DNA of 64,000 bases from Pseudotabrizicola sp051200875. GTDB taxonomy: Bacteria > Pseudomonadota > Alphaproteobacteria > Rhodobacterales > Rhodobacteraceae. The notes under the pieces are model-generated. The model searched no databases. It saw nothing but the letters and a program-made list of their open reading frames with translations, and was not told the DNA's origin. The DNA lies in assembly GCF_051200875.1 (NCBI RefSeq), contig NZ_CP195191.1:2108001-2172000 (forward strand). Reading direction: 5' to 3'. Positions within the stretch are counted from its first letter, which is position 1. Every line of letters begins with the position of its first letter. Positions 20,061 to 28,354 of the stretch are shown here, in pieces. Made by a program: the position numbers and the translations under genes.

Positions 20061-20960
20061 ATGAAGCAGCAGACCCTGACCATGCAAGATGCCATCAACA
20101 CCGCGAAAATGTTGTCCGAAGCCCTTCCCTATCTTCAGCGCTATTCTGGTGCTGTTGTCGTGGTGAAATTTGGCGGGAACGCTATGGGCGACGATGATGC
20201 AATGGCAGAGTTCGCAAGGGACATTGTCTTGATGCGTCAGGTCGGCGTGAACCCCGTTGTGGTGCATGGCGGCGGACCGATGATCAACGAAATGCTGAAC
20301 AAATTGGGGATCAAGTCCGAATTCGTACGCGGCAAGCGTGTAACGGATAAAGCGACCGTTCAGGTCGTCGAAATGATCCTCTCGGGTTTAGTCAACAAAC
20401 GCATTGTCCAGGCGATCATGGATGCGGGCGGACGGGCTGTCGGGATTTCCGGCAAGGACGATGACTTGATGGTTTGCGAGGCGGATGACCCGGAATTGGG
20501 TTTTGTTGGCCGGCCAATCGAAATGAACGTTCAAGTTTTGCGCGATCTTTACAACGCCGGCATCATTCCCGTTATCGCGCCTGTCGGCACTGGCATGGCC
20601 GACAATGAAACCTTCAACGTCAATGGCGATACCGCTGCTGGCGCCATCGCAGGAGCACTTCAGGCCGACCGACTGCTGCTTTTGACCGACGTTCCTGGGG
20701 TGAAGGGAGCAGACGGGTCGGTCATGACTCAAATCACTCCCGAAGAAATCCGGCAGATGACTGCAGACGGCATCATTTCAGGCGGGATGATCCCAAAGAC
20801 AGAAACCGCACTTATGGCGCTGGAAAAAGGCACACGGGCTGTCACCATTCTGGATGGAAAAGTTCCGAACGCCTGTCTCCTTGAACTCTTTACAGATCAT
20901 GGGGCGGGTTCACAGATCCGTTCAACCGCTCCTCGCGTTAAGCCGCACGTCAAACGCTGA
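20061..20960 (+). CDS. argB: Acetylglutamate kinase
   Basis: This kinase catalyses the second step of arginine synthesis, phosphorylating N-acetyl-L-glutamate. It is 299 residues and belongs to the amino acid kinase fold. Visible motifs are VVVKFGGNAMGD (about 33-44, ATP phosphate binding), VVHGGGP (about 67-73, substrate glycine loop), NVNGDTAAGAIAGAL (about 192-206) and LLLTDVPGV. The N-terminal helix of about 25 residues before the kinase core is the extension found in hexameric, arginine-inhibited enzymes, so feedback inhibition is likely. GGAGG precedes the ATG. Confidence 0.96.
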   Translation: MKQQTLTMQDAINTAKMLSEALPYLQRYSGAVVVVKFGGNAMGDDDAMAEFARDIVLMRQVGVNPVVVHGGGPMINEMLNKLGIKSEFVRGKRVTDKATVQVVEMILSGLVNKRIVQAIMDAGGRAVGISGKDDDLMVCEADDPELGFVGRPIEMNVQVLRDLYNAGIIPVIAPVGTGMADNETFNVNGDTAAGAIAGALQADRLLLLTDVPGVKGADGSVMTQITPEEIRQMTADGIISGGMIPKTETALMALEKGTRAVTILDGKVPNACLLELFTDHGAGSQIRSTAPRVKPHVKR

Positions 20961-21027
20961 CCGCAGGAACGGTCCGCGACATAGAAATTTCTGGACGCAG
21001 ACAGAGCAAACCGCCATATTCCGAAAC

Positions 21028-21840
21028 ATGAATTTGTTTGTTTCGGAATCTGCTCTGCGTCTTGGGGTCTTCGTGGGCCTTTTCCTGCTGTTTGCGGGAC
21101 TAGAAACCTTGGCGCCTCGTCGGAAGCGATCGTTTCCCAGACGAACGCGCTGGACCACACATTTCGTAATCACCCTGCTAAACACGCTTACGCTTCGAAT
21201 TGTGGCGATTGCTTTGCCGCTTCTGGCGATCGGGGCCGCTCTTGATGCCGCTGCTTTGGGCGTGGGATTGTTCAACTGGTTGACCTTGCCTGCCTGGTTT
21301 GAAGCAATTGCAGCAGTGATCGTCTTTGATCTGGCCATATGGGCGCAGCATCTGCTCAGCCACAAGGTTCCATTGTTCTGGCGATTTCATCGGATGCATC
21401 ATGCCGATCCAGATCTAGATGTGACGACGGCTATTCGTTTCCATCCGATCGAAATTGCCACGTCTATGGTATTGAAGATTGGCTTGGTTTATTTGCTTGG
21501 CCCCTCAATCTGGGCAGTCCTTTTTTTTGAAATTCTGTTGAACGGTACTGCCTTGTTCAACCATGCAAATCTCAGGCTTCCTCCTCGGCTTGATGCGGCT
21601 TTGCGCCTGATACTTGTTACCCCCGACATGCACCGTGTTCATCACTCGGTCGAAAGAGCAGAACACGATAGCAACTATGGCTTTGCTCTTTCGATTTGGG
21701 ATCGTGTATTCGGGACTTACACGGCGCAACCCTTAGCCGGCCATGACGGGATGGAGATCGGACTTCAATGGCGGGACCAGAGCCCAACAAGACTGATATG
21801 GAGCCTAAAGCTTCCGTTCCTGCGTTCAAAGCGGCCCTAG
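21028..21840 (+). CDS. Sterol desaturase / fatty acid hydroxylase superfamily membrane protein
   Basis: A 270-residue integral membrane di-iron protein. Hydrophobic segments lie at about 10-28, 45-80, 92-107 and 148-178. The histidine clusters that bind the two irons are HLLSH (108-112), HRMHH (121-125) and HRVHH (202-206), with a further His at 213. Members oxidise lipids, carotenoids or sterols; the substrate here is not known. The start is the ATG at 21028, after an apparently noncoding stretch that follows argB by 67 nt. The gene end overlaps the QueG-like gene by 73 nt (or 43 nt if that gene starts later). Confidence 0.85.
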   Translation: MNLFVSESALRLGVFVGLFLLFAGLETLAPRRKRSFPRRTRWTTHFVITLLNTLTLRIVAIALPLLAIGAALDAAALGVGLFNWLTLPAWFEAIAAVIVFDLAIWAQHLLSHKVPLFWRFHRMHHADPDLDVTTAIRFHPIEIATSMVLKIGLVYLLGPSIWAVLFFEILLNGTALFNHANLRLPPRLDAALRLILVTPDMHRVHHSVERAEHDSNYGFALSIWDRVFGTYTAQPLAGHDGMEIGLQWRDQSPTRLIWSLKLPFLRSKRP

Positions 21841-22472
21841 AAAGAGAATTGGCAGCGCACAATTTGACTGTCTTGGGTGGTTTTCAGCCCGAAGTTGGCG
21901 ACGCTTTGCCAGACTGGGCCAGAACGGTGCTTCTTATTGGGCCAGCGGAGCCGGGTTTTTGGGCGCATTTCACAGGGCAACAAGAGTGGCAAGACGGCAC
22001 ACCAGACCCAATCGACCGCTGGTCGAGGCGCGTGTTGGACGAAATTGCAGACAAGTTTGATGGACAGGCGGTCTTTCCGTTTGGCGCTGCGCCCTATCAT
22101 CCATTTTACAGTTGGGCTCTTCGTACTGGGCAAGTGTGGCGCAGCCCCGTTCAGTTGCTGGTTCACGCAAAACAGGGTCTGATGGTCAGCTTTCGGGGCG
22201 CACTGGTTTTGAAGGAGGTGATCCACTCGACTTCGTCAAAGATACCATGTCTAGATTGCTCCCAACCATGCCTTAGCGCGTGTCCGGCCAAAGCCCTTAC
22301 GCAACAAGCATATGACGTTCCGAAATGTCACCTTTTCTTGGATACGGCGTCCGGAGAAGAATGCCTGTCTGCTGGCTGCCATGTTCGACGCGCTTGCCCG
22401 GTGTCACAGGCCTATGCAAGACTTCCCGAACAGTCGGCCTATCACATGAGCCGATTCCACAGGGCGGAATAA
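21768..22472 (+). CDS. QueG-like iron-sulfur (ferredoxin-domain) protein
   Basis: A 234-residue protein resembling the catalytic and ferredoxin parts of epoxyqueuosine reductase QueG but shorter. The N-terminal half contains PDWARTVLLIGP and FPFGAAPYHPF. The C-terminal half has two cysteine sets: CLDCSQPCLSACP (Cys161, 164, 168, 172) and Cys187, Cys199, Cys204, Cys210 with the final CP. Two 4Fe-4S clusters are therefore plausible. QueG proper is about 350-380 residues and binds cobalamin, so this is probably a paralogue of unknown substrate. The start is uncertain: the ATG at 21768 overlaps the desaturase by 73 nt; the ATG at 21798 is an alternative. Confidence 0.75.
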   Translation: MAGPEPNKTDMEPKASVPAFKAALERELAAHNLTVLGGFQPEVGDALPDWARTVLLIGPAEPGFWAHFTGQQEWQDGTPDPIDRWSRRVLDEIADKFDGQAVFPFGAAPYHPFYSWALRTGQVWRSPVQLLVHAKQGLMVSFRGALVLKEVIHSTSSKIPCLDCSQPCLSACPAKALTQQAYDVPKCHLFLDTASGEECLSAGCHVRRACPVSQAYARLPEQSAYHMSRFHRAE

Positions 22473-22498
22473 CCGCCCGAGAAAACTGGGGAGTGGGA

Positions 22499-23002
22499 AT
22501 GAAAAGGCTGATCCTGACGCGGCATGCGAAATCAAGCTGGGATGACCCGCTGACCCCCGATCATGACCGCCCCTTGAATGAACGGGGAAAGGCTGCCGCC
22601 GCTGATCTCGGGCAGTGGCTGGCCAGTCGGGGTTATGTGCCGGATCTGGTCCTTTGTTCCGATTCCTTGCGAACACGCAAGACCTTTTCTGGCATTGCCC
22701 CAGCTCTACCAGGGGCGCCGGAACTGGAATTGAAGCCAGCCCTATACCACGCAGGGGCCGATGTCATGCTGGCCGTTCTGCGGCATGCGAAAGGTGATGT
22801 GGTCATGATGATCGGCCACAATCCCGGCATAGCCGATTTCGCGGCTAAATTGGTTGCCAAAGCCCCGGCAAATCCGGAATTCATGCGCTATCCGACCGGC
22901 GCAACGCTGGTCGCCGACTTCGCCGTCGAGGACTGGAAGGATGTAACCTTCGGCTCTGGCACGGTTGACGACTTCATCATCCCGCGCGAGATCGTCGCCT
23001 GA
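22499..23002 (+). CDS. SixA-like histidine phosphatase family protein
   Basis: A 167-residue single-domain phosphatase of the phosphoglycerate mutase (histidine phosphatase) superfamily. The catalytic RHG-type motif is LTRHAKSSWDDP, with His9 as phospho-acceptor, and the second histidine is in MMIGHNPGIADFA. It resembles SixA, which removes phosphate from histidine phosphotransfer domains or from NPr in E. coli, but the target here is unknown. It follows the QueG-like gene after 26 nt. Confidence 0.88.
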   Translation: MKRLILTRHAKSSWDDPLTPDHDRPLNERGKAAAADLGQWLASRGYVPDLVLCSDSLRTRKTFSGIAPALPGAPELELKPALYHAGADVMLAVLRHAKGDVVMMIGHNPGIADFAAKLVAKAPANPEFMRYPTGATLVADFAVEDWKDVTFGSGTVDDFIIPREIVA

Positions 23003-23009
23003 TCTTGGT

Positions 23010-23512
23010 TTAGTCATAGGCGGGCATTTGACTTTCCAGCCAGCCTGCCAGTGCGGGAAGATCAACGAAGGGCAGTCCCTTTGCCATTATCTTCTCGGCA
23101 TTGTCCATACCGACCTGCTTGAACCCTTTTGGAAGGCGGTTCTGCGTCATGGGCGCAGAGTCGTGCCCATCTGTCTTTAACGCCAGAAAACCAGGGGCCG
23201 CCCAACCCAGAAATGCTGGAAAGCGACACTGCGACCCAAAGTGACCAAAACGGTAAATCGTTTTGTCTGGGCGCTCTATCAAGGCGGTCGCCCCCAACGA
23301 ATGAATTGGTTGATCGACTATGATCGCAGCGAAGGTAAAAGGAGATTCTCAAGCGTCCATGGTCGCTGTTCTACGCGGTCCGGCGCATATAGTGACGCAG
23401 CCAATTCCGCACGCTTTGCGTTCTCCTCACCCAGAGGCGCATCCCGCCACGCGGCCCAATCGCCCCGACCCAGAAACGAAAACCGGCACAGGCCAATGAT
23501 CGGAATGCTCAA
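23010..23512 (-). pseudogene. Remnant of a putative glycosyltransferase (rhamnosyltransferase-like)
   Basis: Two fragments of coding-like sequence lie on the minus strand. The first (23512-23318) reads PIIGLCRFSFLGRGDWAAW, then SLYAPDRVEQRPWTLENLLL, which is the start pattern of putative rhamnosyl transferases (family PF11316 type). It stops at a TAG where the family normally has Gln. The second (about 23260-23010) reads RFPAFLGWAAPGFLALKTDG and ends LPALAGWLESQMPAYD, looking like a C-terminus. The middle (probably well over 100 residues) is gone and the frames differ. I call it a decayed gene. The family match of the first part is from memory, and the origin of the second part is less sure. 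Confidence 0.5.
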
Positions 23513-23542
23513 TGCTGCAAACCTTTGGGCACCAGGGTTGGG

Positions 23543-23574
23543 GTGAATGGCACAGCGTTCACAGTGCCATTCAC
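23543..23574 (-). terminator. Stem-loop at the end of the bzt operon
   Basis: A perfect 11-bp inverted repeat (GTGAATGGCAC and GTGCCATTCAC) with a 10-nt loop lies 17 nt after the bztD stop on the minus strand. It has no T-run, so it may mark a 3' end by RNA stability and not by intrinsic termination. Confidence 0.45.
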
Positions 23575-23590
23575 CATGCGCTTAATGGCG

Positions 23591-24379
23591 TCAGTGGCCC
23601 AGAATCTGGCTTAGGAAAAGCTTCGTCCGCTCGCTTTGCGGGTTGTTGAAGAACTCCTTAGGCTCGTTCTGCTCAACGATCTGACCTTGGTCCATGAAGA
23701 TCACGCGGTTTGCCACGGCTTGGGCAAAGCCCATCTCATGCGTCACGCAAAGCATCGTCATACCCTCTTCGGCAAGCTCAATCATCGTGTCGAGCACTTC
23801 TTTGATCATTTCAGGATCAAGAGCCGAGGTCGGTTCGTCAAACAGCATGATACGCGGCTTCATGCAAAGCGAGCGAGCAATCGCAACACGTTGCTGCTGA
23901 CCACCCGAAAGCTGACCCGGATATTTGTGGGCCTGTTCCGGGATCTTCACCTTTTCCAGATAATGCATTGCAACCTGTTCAGCCTCTTTCTTTGGGGTCT
24001 TACGAACCCAGATCGGGGCGAGAGTGAGGTTCTCCATGATCGTCAGATGCGGGAACAGGTTGAAGTGCTGGAACACCATTCCGACTTCGGAACGCACCTT
24101 GTCGATGTTCTTGAGGTCTGAAGTCAGCTCAATTCCATCCACAACAATTTTGCCCGACTGATGCTCTTCCAGACGGTTGATGCAGCGGATCATCGTTGAC
24201 TTGCCCGAACCAGAAGGCCCGGCAATGACGATACGCTCACCCCGGTTCACGGTCAGGTTGATATCCCGCAGAACGTGGAACTGGCCGTACCACTTGTTCA
24301 TATTGGTGATCTGTATTGCCACGTCGTCGCTGACTTGCATGTGGCTGCGGTCGATTTCGCGCGTAATAGCTTCGGACAT
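23591..24379 (-). CDS. bztD: Glutamate/glutamine/aspartate/asparagine ABC transporter, ATP-binding protein
   Basis: The 262-residue ATPase of a polar amino acid importer. Walker A is AGPSGSGKST, the Q-loop is MVFQHFNLFPHLT, the signature is LSGGQQQRVAIARSL, Walker B is IMLFDEPTSALD and the H-loop is VTHEMGFA. All nucleotide-binding parts are intact. It is the last gene of bztABCD, with bztC 11 nt upstream. The system is named from Rhodobacter capsulatus, where it takes up Glu, Gln, Asp and Asn. Confidence 0.95.
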   Translation of the reverse strand: MSEAITREIDRSHMQVSDDVAIQITNMNKWYGQFHVLRDINLTVNRGERIVIAGPSGSGKSTMIRCINRLEEHQSGKIVVDGIELTSDLKNIDKVRSEVGMVFQHFNLFPHLTIMENLTLAPIWVRKTPKKEAEQVAMHYLEKVKIPEQAHKYPGQLSGGQQQRVAIARSLCMKPRIMLFDEPTSALDPEMIKEVLDTMIELAEEGMTMLCVTHEMGFAQAVANRVIFMDQGQIVEQNEPKEFFNNPQSERTKLFLSQILGH

Positions 24380-24390
24380 TTTCCGGCTCC

Positions 24391-25701
24391 TTAGCGATGG
24401 TCAGTCTTCAGCTTGCGCTCGAGATACATCGAATAGCGCGACATGCTGAAACAGATGATGAAGAAGATGGCACCGACAAAGATGTAAGGTTCCCAATAGA
24501 TACCCTTCCAATCCGTCGTTGCGCGAACTGCGTCGGTGATCCCTTTCAGCGGGTCAAGCAAGCCCACGAACACCACCAGAGTAGTATCCTTGAACAGCCC
24601 GATGAAGGTGGACACGATGCCAGGGATCGAGATCTTCAATGCCTGCGGCATGATGATCAGCCGCGTTGCCTTCCAGTAGTCAAGGCCAAGCGCATCGGCT
24701 GCCTCATACTGGCCTTTGGGAAGGGCTGCCAGACCACCGCGGATAACCTCGGCAATGTAGGCAGCGGCAAACAGCGTCACCATGATGATGACCCGGAGGA
24801 TAATGTCGAAATCGGTGCCCGGCGGCAGGAAGTAGTTCAGCAGAAGCGACGCCGTGAACAAAAGCGTAATCAGAGGAACACCGCGAATGAACTCGATGAA
24901 GCCCACGGACAGCTTGTTCACGATGAACATGTCTGACTGGCGCCCCAAGGCCAGCATAATGCCCAAGGGAAGCGAGAAGACGATGCCCGTTACACCGATC
25001 GTGAAGGCCAAAACAAAGCCGCCAAATTCGCGCGAGCGGACGGCTTCGAGCCCCAGCGGAACGACGCTTTGCAGCAGATCCGCCGCGACACCTGCCAAAA
25101 ACACCCACCAAATGACGGGAAGCACGACGGCGGAGATTGTCGCCGGGATAGCTCCTCCGATCGGGTGAATGATCCGGGCGGCGACAAATCCGATCGCAAA
25201 GCCTGCCAAGGCCACAACCGGGATCCACACTGACCCACCCCAAAGCAACAGGTAGCCGATTGCCGGGTAAAGCAATGAGAACCACAGCACCTGGCGCGGC
25301 ACCGATGAGAACAGGATCGGAGCCAAGGCAACGAACATCAGTGCAAAAGCAAGGACCGGTCGCCAGTAAAGATGCGAAGGGTAGAAGCCGAACAGATATT
25401 GCGGCCAACGTTCCTTGATCACAGCCCAGCAGGCCCCATTGGCGCCTTCACCCCAAGTCGCCGCGATAATTTCACGGCACTCGGCCAAGGATTTTGCATT
25501 CCACACGGAATGCAGGAACCAAGGCGTGAACTCGATGACCAAAAAGACCACGGCAGCGAGGCCCATCAAGGTCAAGAAGGCGTTCAGAGGGCTTGAGAAC
25601 AAGTTCTCTCGTGCCCATTTGACCGCGCCTTGTTGGCTGGCCGGCGGAGGCAGTTGTGGCAGCATGTCCTTGCGGACGAAGAAAGCGGGGGATTTGCTCA
25701 T
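24391..25701 (-). CDS. bztC: Glutamate/glutamine/aspartate/asparagine ABC transporter, permease
   Basis: One of the two membrane subunits, 436 residues long. It is larger than simple HisM/GlnP permeases because of an N-terminal extension with several extra hydrophobic segments (about 38-60 and 110-200). The permease core carries the coupling-helix motif EVIRGGLAALPKGQYEAADALGL that contacts the ATPase. It starts 1 nt after the bztB stop and is followed closely by bztD, so translation is probably coupled. The large N-terminus is a known property of BztC/AapM-type subunits. Confidence 0.94.
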   Translation of the reverse strand: MSKSPAFFVRKDMLPQLPPPASQQGAVKWARENLFSSPLNAFLTLMGLAAVVFLVIEFTPWFLHSVWNAKSLAECREIIAATWGEGANGACWAVIKERWPQYLFGFYPSHLYWRPVLAFALMFVALAPILFSSVPRQVLWFSLLYPAIGYLLLWGGSVWIPVVALAGFAIGFVAARIIHPIGGAIPATISAVVLPVIWWVFLAGVAADLLQSVVPLGLEAVRSREFGGFVLAFTIGVTGIVFSLPLGIMLALGRQSDMFIVNKLSVGFIEFIRGVPLITLLFTASLLLNYFLPPGTDFDIILRVIIMVTLFAAAYIAEVIRGGLAALPKGQYEAADALGLDYWKATRLIIMPQALKISIPGIVSTFIGLFKDTTLVVFVGLLDPLKGITDAVRATTDWKGIYWEPYIFVGAIFFIICFSMSRYSMYLERKLKTDHR

Positions 25702-25702
25702 C

Positions 25703-26956
25703 TCAACGCTCCTTCAGTTTGACGCTGCGGTTGTAGATGTTCATCGCACCCGAGATCGTCAGACTGATCAGCAGGTAGGTCAGCATCAACAGCAGCATGG
25801 CTTCCAGACCGCGTCCTGTCTGGTTTAGCGTGATCCCGCCAAGTGTACCGCGTACATCCATGTAACCAACTGCGATCGCCAGAGACGAGTTCTTGGTCAG
25901 GTTGAGATATTGCGAAATCAGCGGCGGGATGATCACCCGCAAGGCCTGTGGAAGGATTACAAGGTTCATGGTGCGGTTGGGGCGCAGGCCAAGGGCGAAA
26001 GATGCCTCGGTCTGACCACGGCTGATTGCATTGATACCGCCGCGCACGATTTCCGCGATGAATGCACCGGTATAAAGGGTCAGAGCCAGCCACAGAGCGA
26101 CCAGCGAGTTAGATACCTGAATTCCGCCGGTGAAGTTAAAGCCCTTCAATTCTGGCAGTTCAAAGTGCCCGCCAAGTAGAAAGAAGACTGCAGTGATCGG
26201 GCCGAACAGCGACAGAAGGGATTGCCACCACGTTGCCGGACGTTGTCCTGTCGTTTCCTGGATCCGGTTCGCTCGCGCGATCAGGGCGCGGTTCAGAAAG
26301 AACCCTCCAACGATCGCGGCAACAACCAAGGTAAAGTCGATGCTGATCTGGATAAAACCAAGGTTCAGCCAGCCCATCGAATTATCGAAGAGAACCCACG
26401 GAATAGCCGTGTAACGGTTTGTAAAGGCCGTCGTCCCAAACAGCGACATGGTCGATGTTGCGTTCTCGCCCCGGAAAGCGTTCGGGGCAGGGAGAACTTC
26501 GGTGAAGATCGCGTAGATCATCAGGATCCAAAGCAACAACGGGATGTTGCGGAAGGTTTCCACATAGACCGTCATCAGGCGAGCAACGACCCAATTGTTC
26601 GAAAGCCGTAAAACACCGGCGACAACGCCGACGAGCGTTGCTGCAATGCACCCCAAGAACGCCACAAGGATAGTGTTCAGAAGGCCGACCAGCCATGCAC
26701 GGGCATGAGTCGAGTCGTTTGTGTATTCAACCAATGTCTGGTTGATGTCATAGCCAGACCGCGCCCAAAGAAAGCTGAAATCTACGCCGCGACCCAGCGA
26801 AGCCAGATTGCGCAGCAAGTTGTCAATCAGCCAGGCAGCGCCAGCCATGAAGAGAAGAAGAACCACGATCTGGATCGTGATGGAACGATACCGAGTATCG
26901 TAAATGAGCATCGAGAGCCGAAAGCCCGCTTTCGGTTCATCCGTGATGACGGCCAT
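25703..26956 (-). CDS. bztB: Glutamate/glutamine/aspartate/asparagine ABC transporter, permease
   Basis: The partner membrane subunit, 417 residues. It has one early membrane segment (about 27-45), a permease-type block from about 90, and the coupling motif EIVRGGINAISRGQTEAS. BztB/AapQ proteins are longer than typical polar amino acid permeases owing to an insert in the middle, here about 195-280 with a hydrophilic stretch ANRIQETTGQRPATWW. It is separated from bztA by 135 nt that hold a strong hairpin, which probably lowers its expression relative to the binding protein. Confidence 0.94.
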   Translation of the reverse strand: MAVITDEPKAGFRLSMLIYDTRYRSITIQIVVLLLFMAGAAWLIDNLLRNLASLGRGVDFSFLWARSGYDINQTLVEYTNDSTHARAWLVGLLNTILVAFLGCIAATLVGVVAGVLRLSNNWVVARLMTVYVETFRNIPLLLWILMIYAIFTEVLPAPNAFRGENATSTMSLFGTTAFTNRYTAIPWVLFDNSMGWLNLGFIQISIDFTLVVAAIVGGFFLNRALIARANRIQETTGQRPATWWQSLLSLFGPITAVFFLLGGHFELPELKGFNFTGGIQVSNSLVALWLALTLYTGAFIAEIVRGGINAISRGQTEASFALGLRPNRTMNLVILPQALRVIIPPLISQYLNLTKNSSLAIAVGYMDVRGTLGGITLNQTGRGLEAMLLLMLTYLLISLTISGAMNIYNRSVKLKER

Positions 26957-27052
26957 GAATTTTCCCCTGATATCCGCATGCTGCTGGACTTTGTCCTTGT
27001 CAGCCAGAGTCGTTGCTCTGTTCCTTGCGGCACCCTGTTCGCTGTAACGAGA

Positions 27053-27078
27053 AGGGCGCGCCCGCTAAGGCGCGCCCT
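27053..27078 (-). terminator. Intercistronic hairpin between bztA and bztB
   Basis: A 10-bp perfect stem (AGGGCGCGCC and GGCGCGCCCT) with a 6-nt loop lies 14 nt after the bztA stop. No long T-run follows, so it more likely stabilises the bztA mRNA or gives partial termination than full termination. Confidence 0.65.
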
Positions 27079-27091
27079 CTTTCAGTAGCCC

Positions 27092-28111
27092 TTAGCGGAA
27101 GGGCGGAGTGTAGAGCAGACCGCCTTGGGTCCACTGCGCGTTCAGACCGCGAGCCAGACCGATTGGCGTAGCCGAACCGATGGTAGCTTCGAAGATCTCG
27201 CCATAGTTGCCCGAAGCCTTGATGGCGCGCTTAGCCCATTCTTTCTCCAGGCCCATCATAGCGCCCAGATCATCCGACGCGCCAAGCAGGCGCTGAACTT
27301 CCGGGTTCTGCGAAGAAGTTGCCAGTTCATCAATGTTGGCCGAAGTGATGCCAAACTCTTCCGCCGCGATAAGGGCGTTGAGCGTCCACATCACGATGTC
27401 GCCCCACTGGTTGTCGCCGTGGCGCACTGCCGGCCCGAGCGGTTCTTTCGAAATGATTTCCGGAAGGATGATGTGGTTTTCCGGATCAGCGAAAGCGGCT
27501 CGCGTGGCTGCAAGGCCAGAAGCGTCGGTGGTGTAGGCGTCGCATGCACCAGCAATGTACTGCTGTTCGCCTTCAGCGTTGGTTTCGATCGGAACCGCCG
27601 TGTAGCTCATGTTGTTCGCCTTGAAGTAGTCGGCGAGGTTGAGTTCGGTGGTGGTGCCGGTCTGAATGCAGATGGTTGCGCCATCAAGTTCTTTGGCCGA
27701 AGAAACGCCAAGATCCTTGCGAACCATGAAGCCCTGACCGTCGTAGTAGTTCACGCCGACGAAGTCCATCTTCAGGTCGTTGTCACGCGAGTAGGTCCAA
27801 GTGGTGTTACGCGACAGCAAGTCGATCTTGCCCGAAGTCAGCTGCTCGAAACGATCCGAGCTGGTGGTCGGGATATAGACGACTTTGGACGCATCACCCA
27901 GAACAGCCGCGGCAACAGCTTTACAAATGGCGACGTCAAAGCCCTGCCAGTTGCCGTTTGCGTCCGGAGCGGCAAAGCCGACCAGACCGGTGTTCACGCC
28001 GCAGTTCAGTTCGCCACGAGCCTTGACGGTCTCGAGCGTGGTCTGAGCAGCAGCAGCACCTGCGATCAGCGCGGTGGCTGCGAGGGTGCCGAGGAATACG
28101 GATTTTTTCAT
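27092..28111 (-). CDS. bztA: Glutamate/glutamine/aspartate/asparagine ABC transporter, periplasmic binding protein
   Basis: A 339-residue family 3 solute-binding protein. A signal peptide (about 1-22, MKKSVFLGTLAATALIAGAA) leads to the mature start at QTTLETVKARGELNCGV. Family positions visible are NGNWQGFDVAICKAVAAA, then LLSRNTTWTYSRD, then ICIQTGTTTELNLADYF. It captures acidic amino acids and their amides in the periplasm. I chose the ATG at 28111, with GAGG 8 nt upstream, because the longer frame is not hydrophobic at its start. The 243 nt upstream to the ATP12 gene must hold the bzt promoter, but I see no clear -35/-10. Confidence 0.96.
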   Translation of the reverse strand: MKKSVFLGTLAATALIAGAAAAQTTLETVKARGELNCGVNTGLVGFAAPDANGNWQGFDVAICKAVAAAVLGDASKVVYIPTTSSDRFEQLTSGKIDLLSRNTTWTYSRDNDLKMDFVGVNYYDGQGFMVRKDLGVSSAKELDGATICIQTGTTTELNLADYFKANNMSYTAVPIETNAEGEQQYIAGACDAYTTDASGLAATRAAFADPENHIILPEIISKEPLGPAVRHGDNQWGDIVMWTLNALIAAEEFGITSANIDELATSSQNPEVQRLLGASDDLGAMMGLEKEWAKRAIKASGNYGEIFEATIGSATPIGLARGLNAQWTQGGLLYTPPFR

Positions 28112-28354
28112 TCTTACCTCATCCTGAGTTGCCGGTATTTGACCGGCGTTTTTTTTGTGCCCCGCGCCGAAAACAGCACTTGGGAGCGGTCCTGTAGGAA
28201 GTGAGCCTCCCCTCCAGTCTGGGCAGTTTCCTCCGAAGCGGTTTGAAAGGTCAAGTCGGTCTGAGGAATTTGACGAAAAACTATGCAATTCGCATTCGAT
28301 TTCGCGTCACTGCGTAATTTCTAAAACATGTTAGCGAGAAAAAGTGGAGGATTG

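Noticed and set aside
21840..22500. True queG (epoxyqueuosine reductase)
   Set aside because: The protein is over 100 residues too short and lacks the region expected to bind cobalamin, so only a QueG-like call is made.
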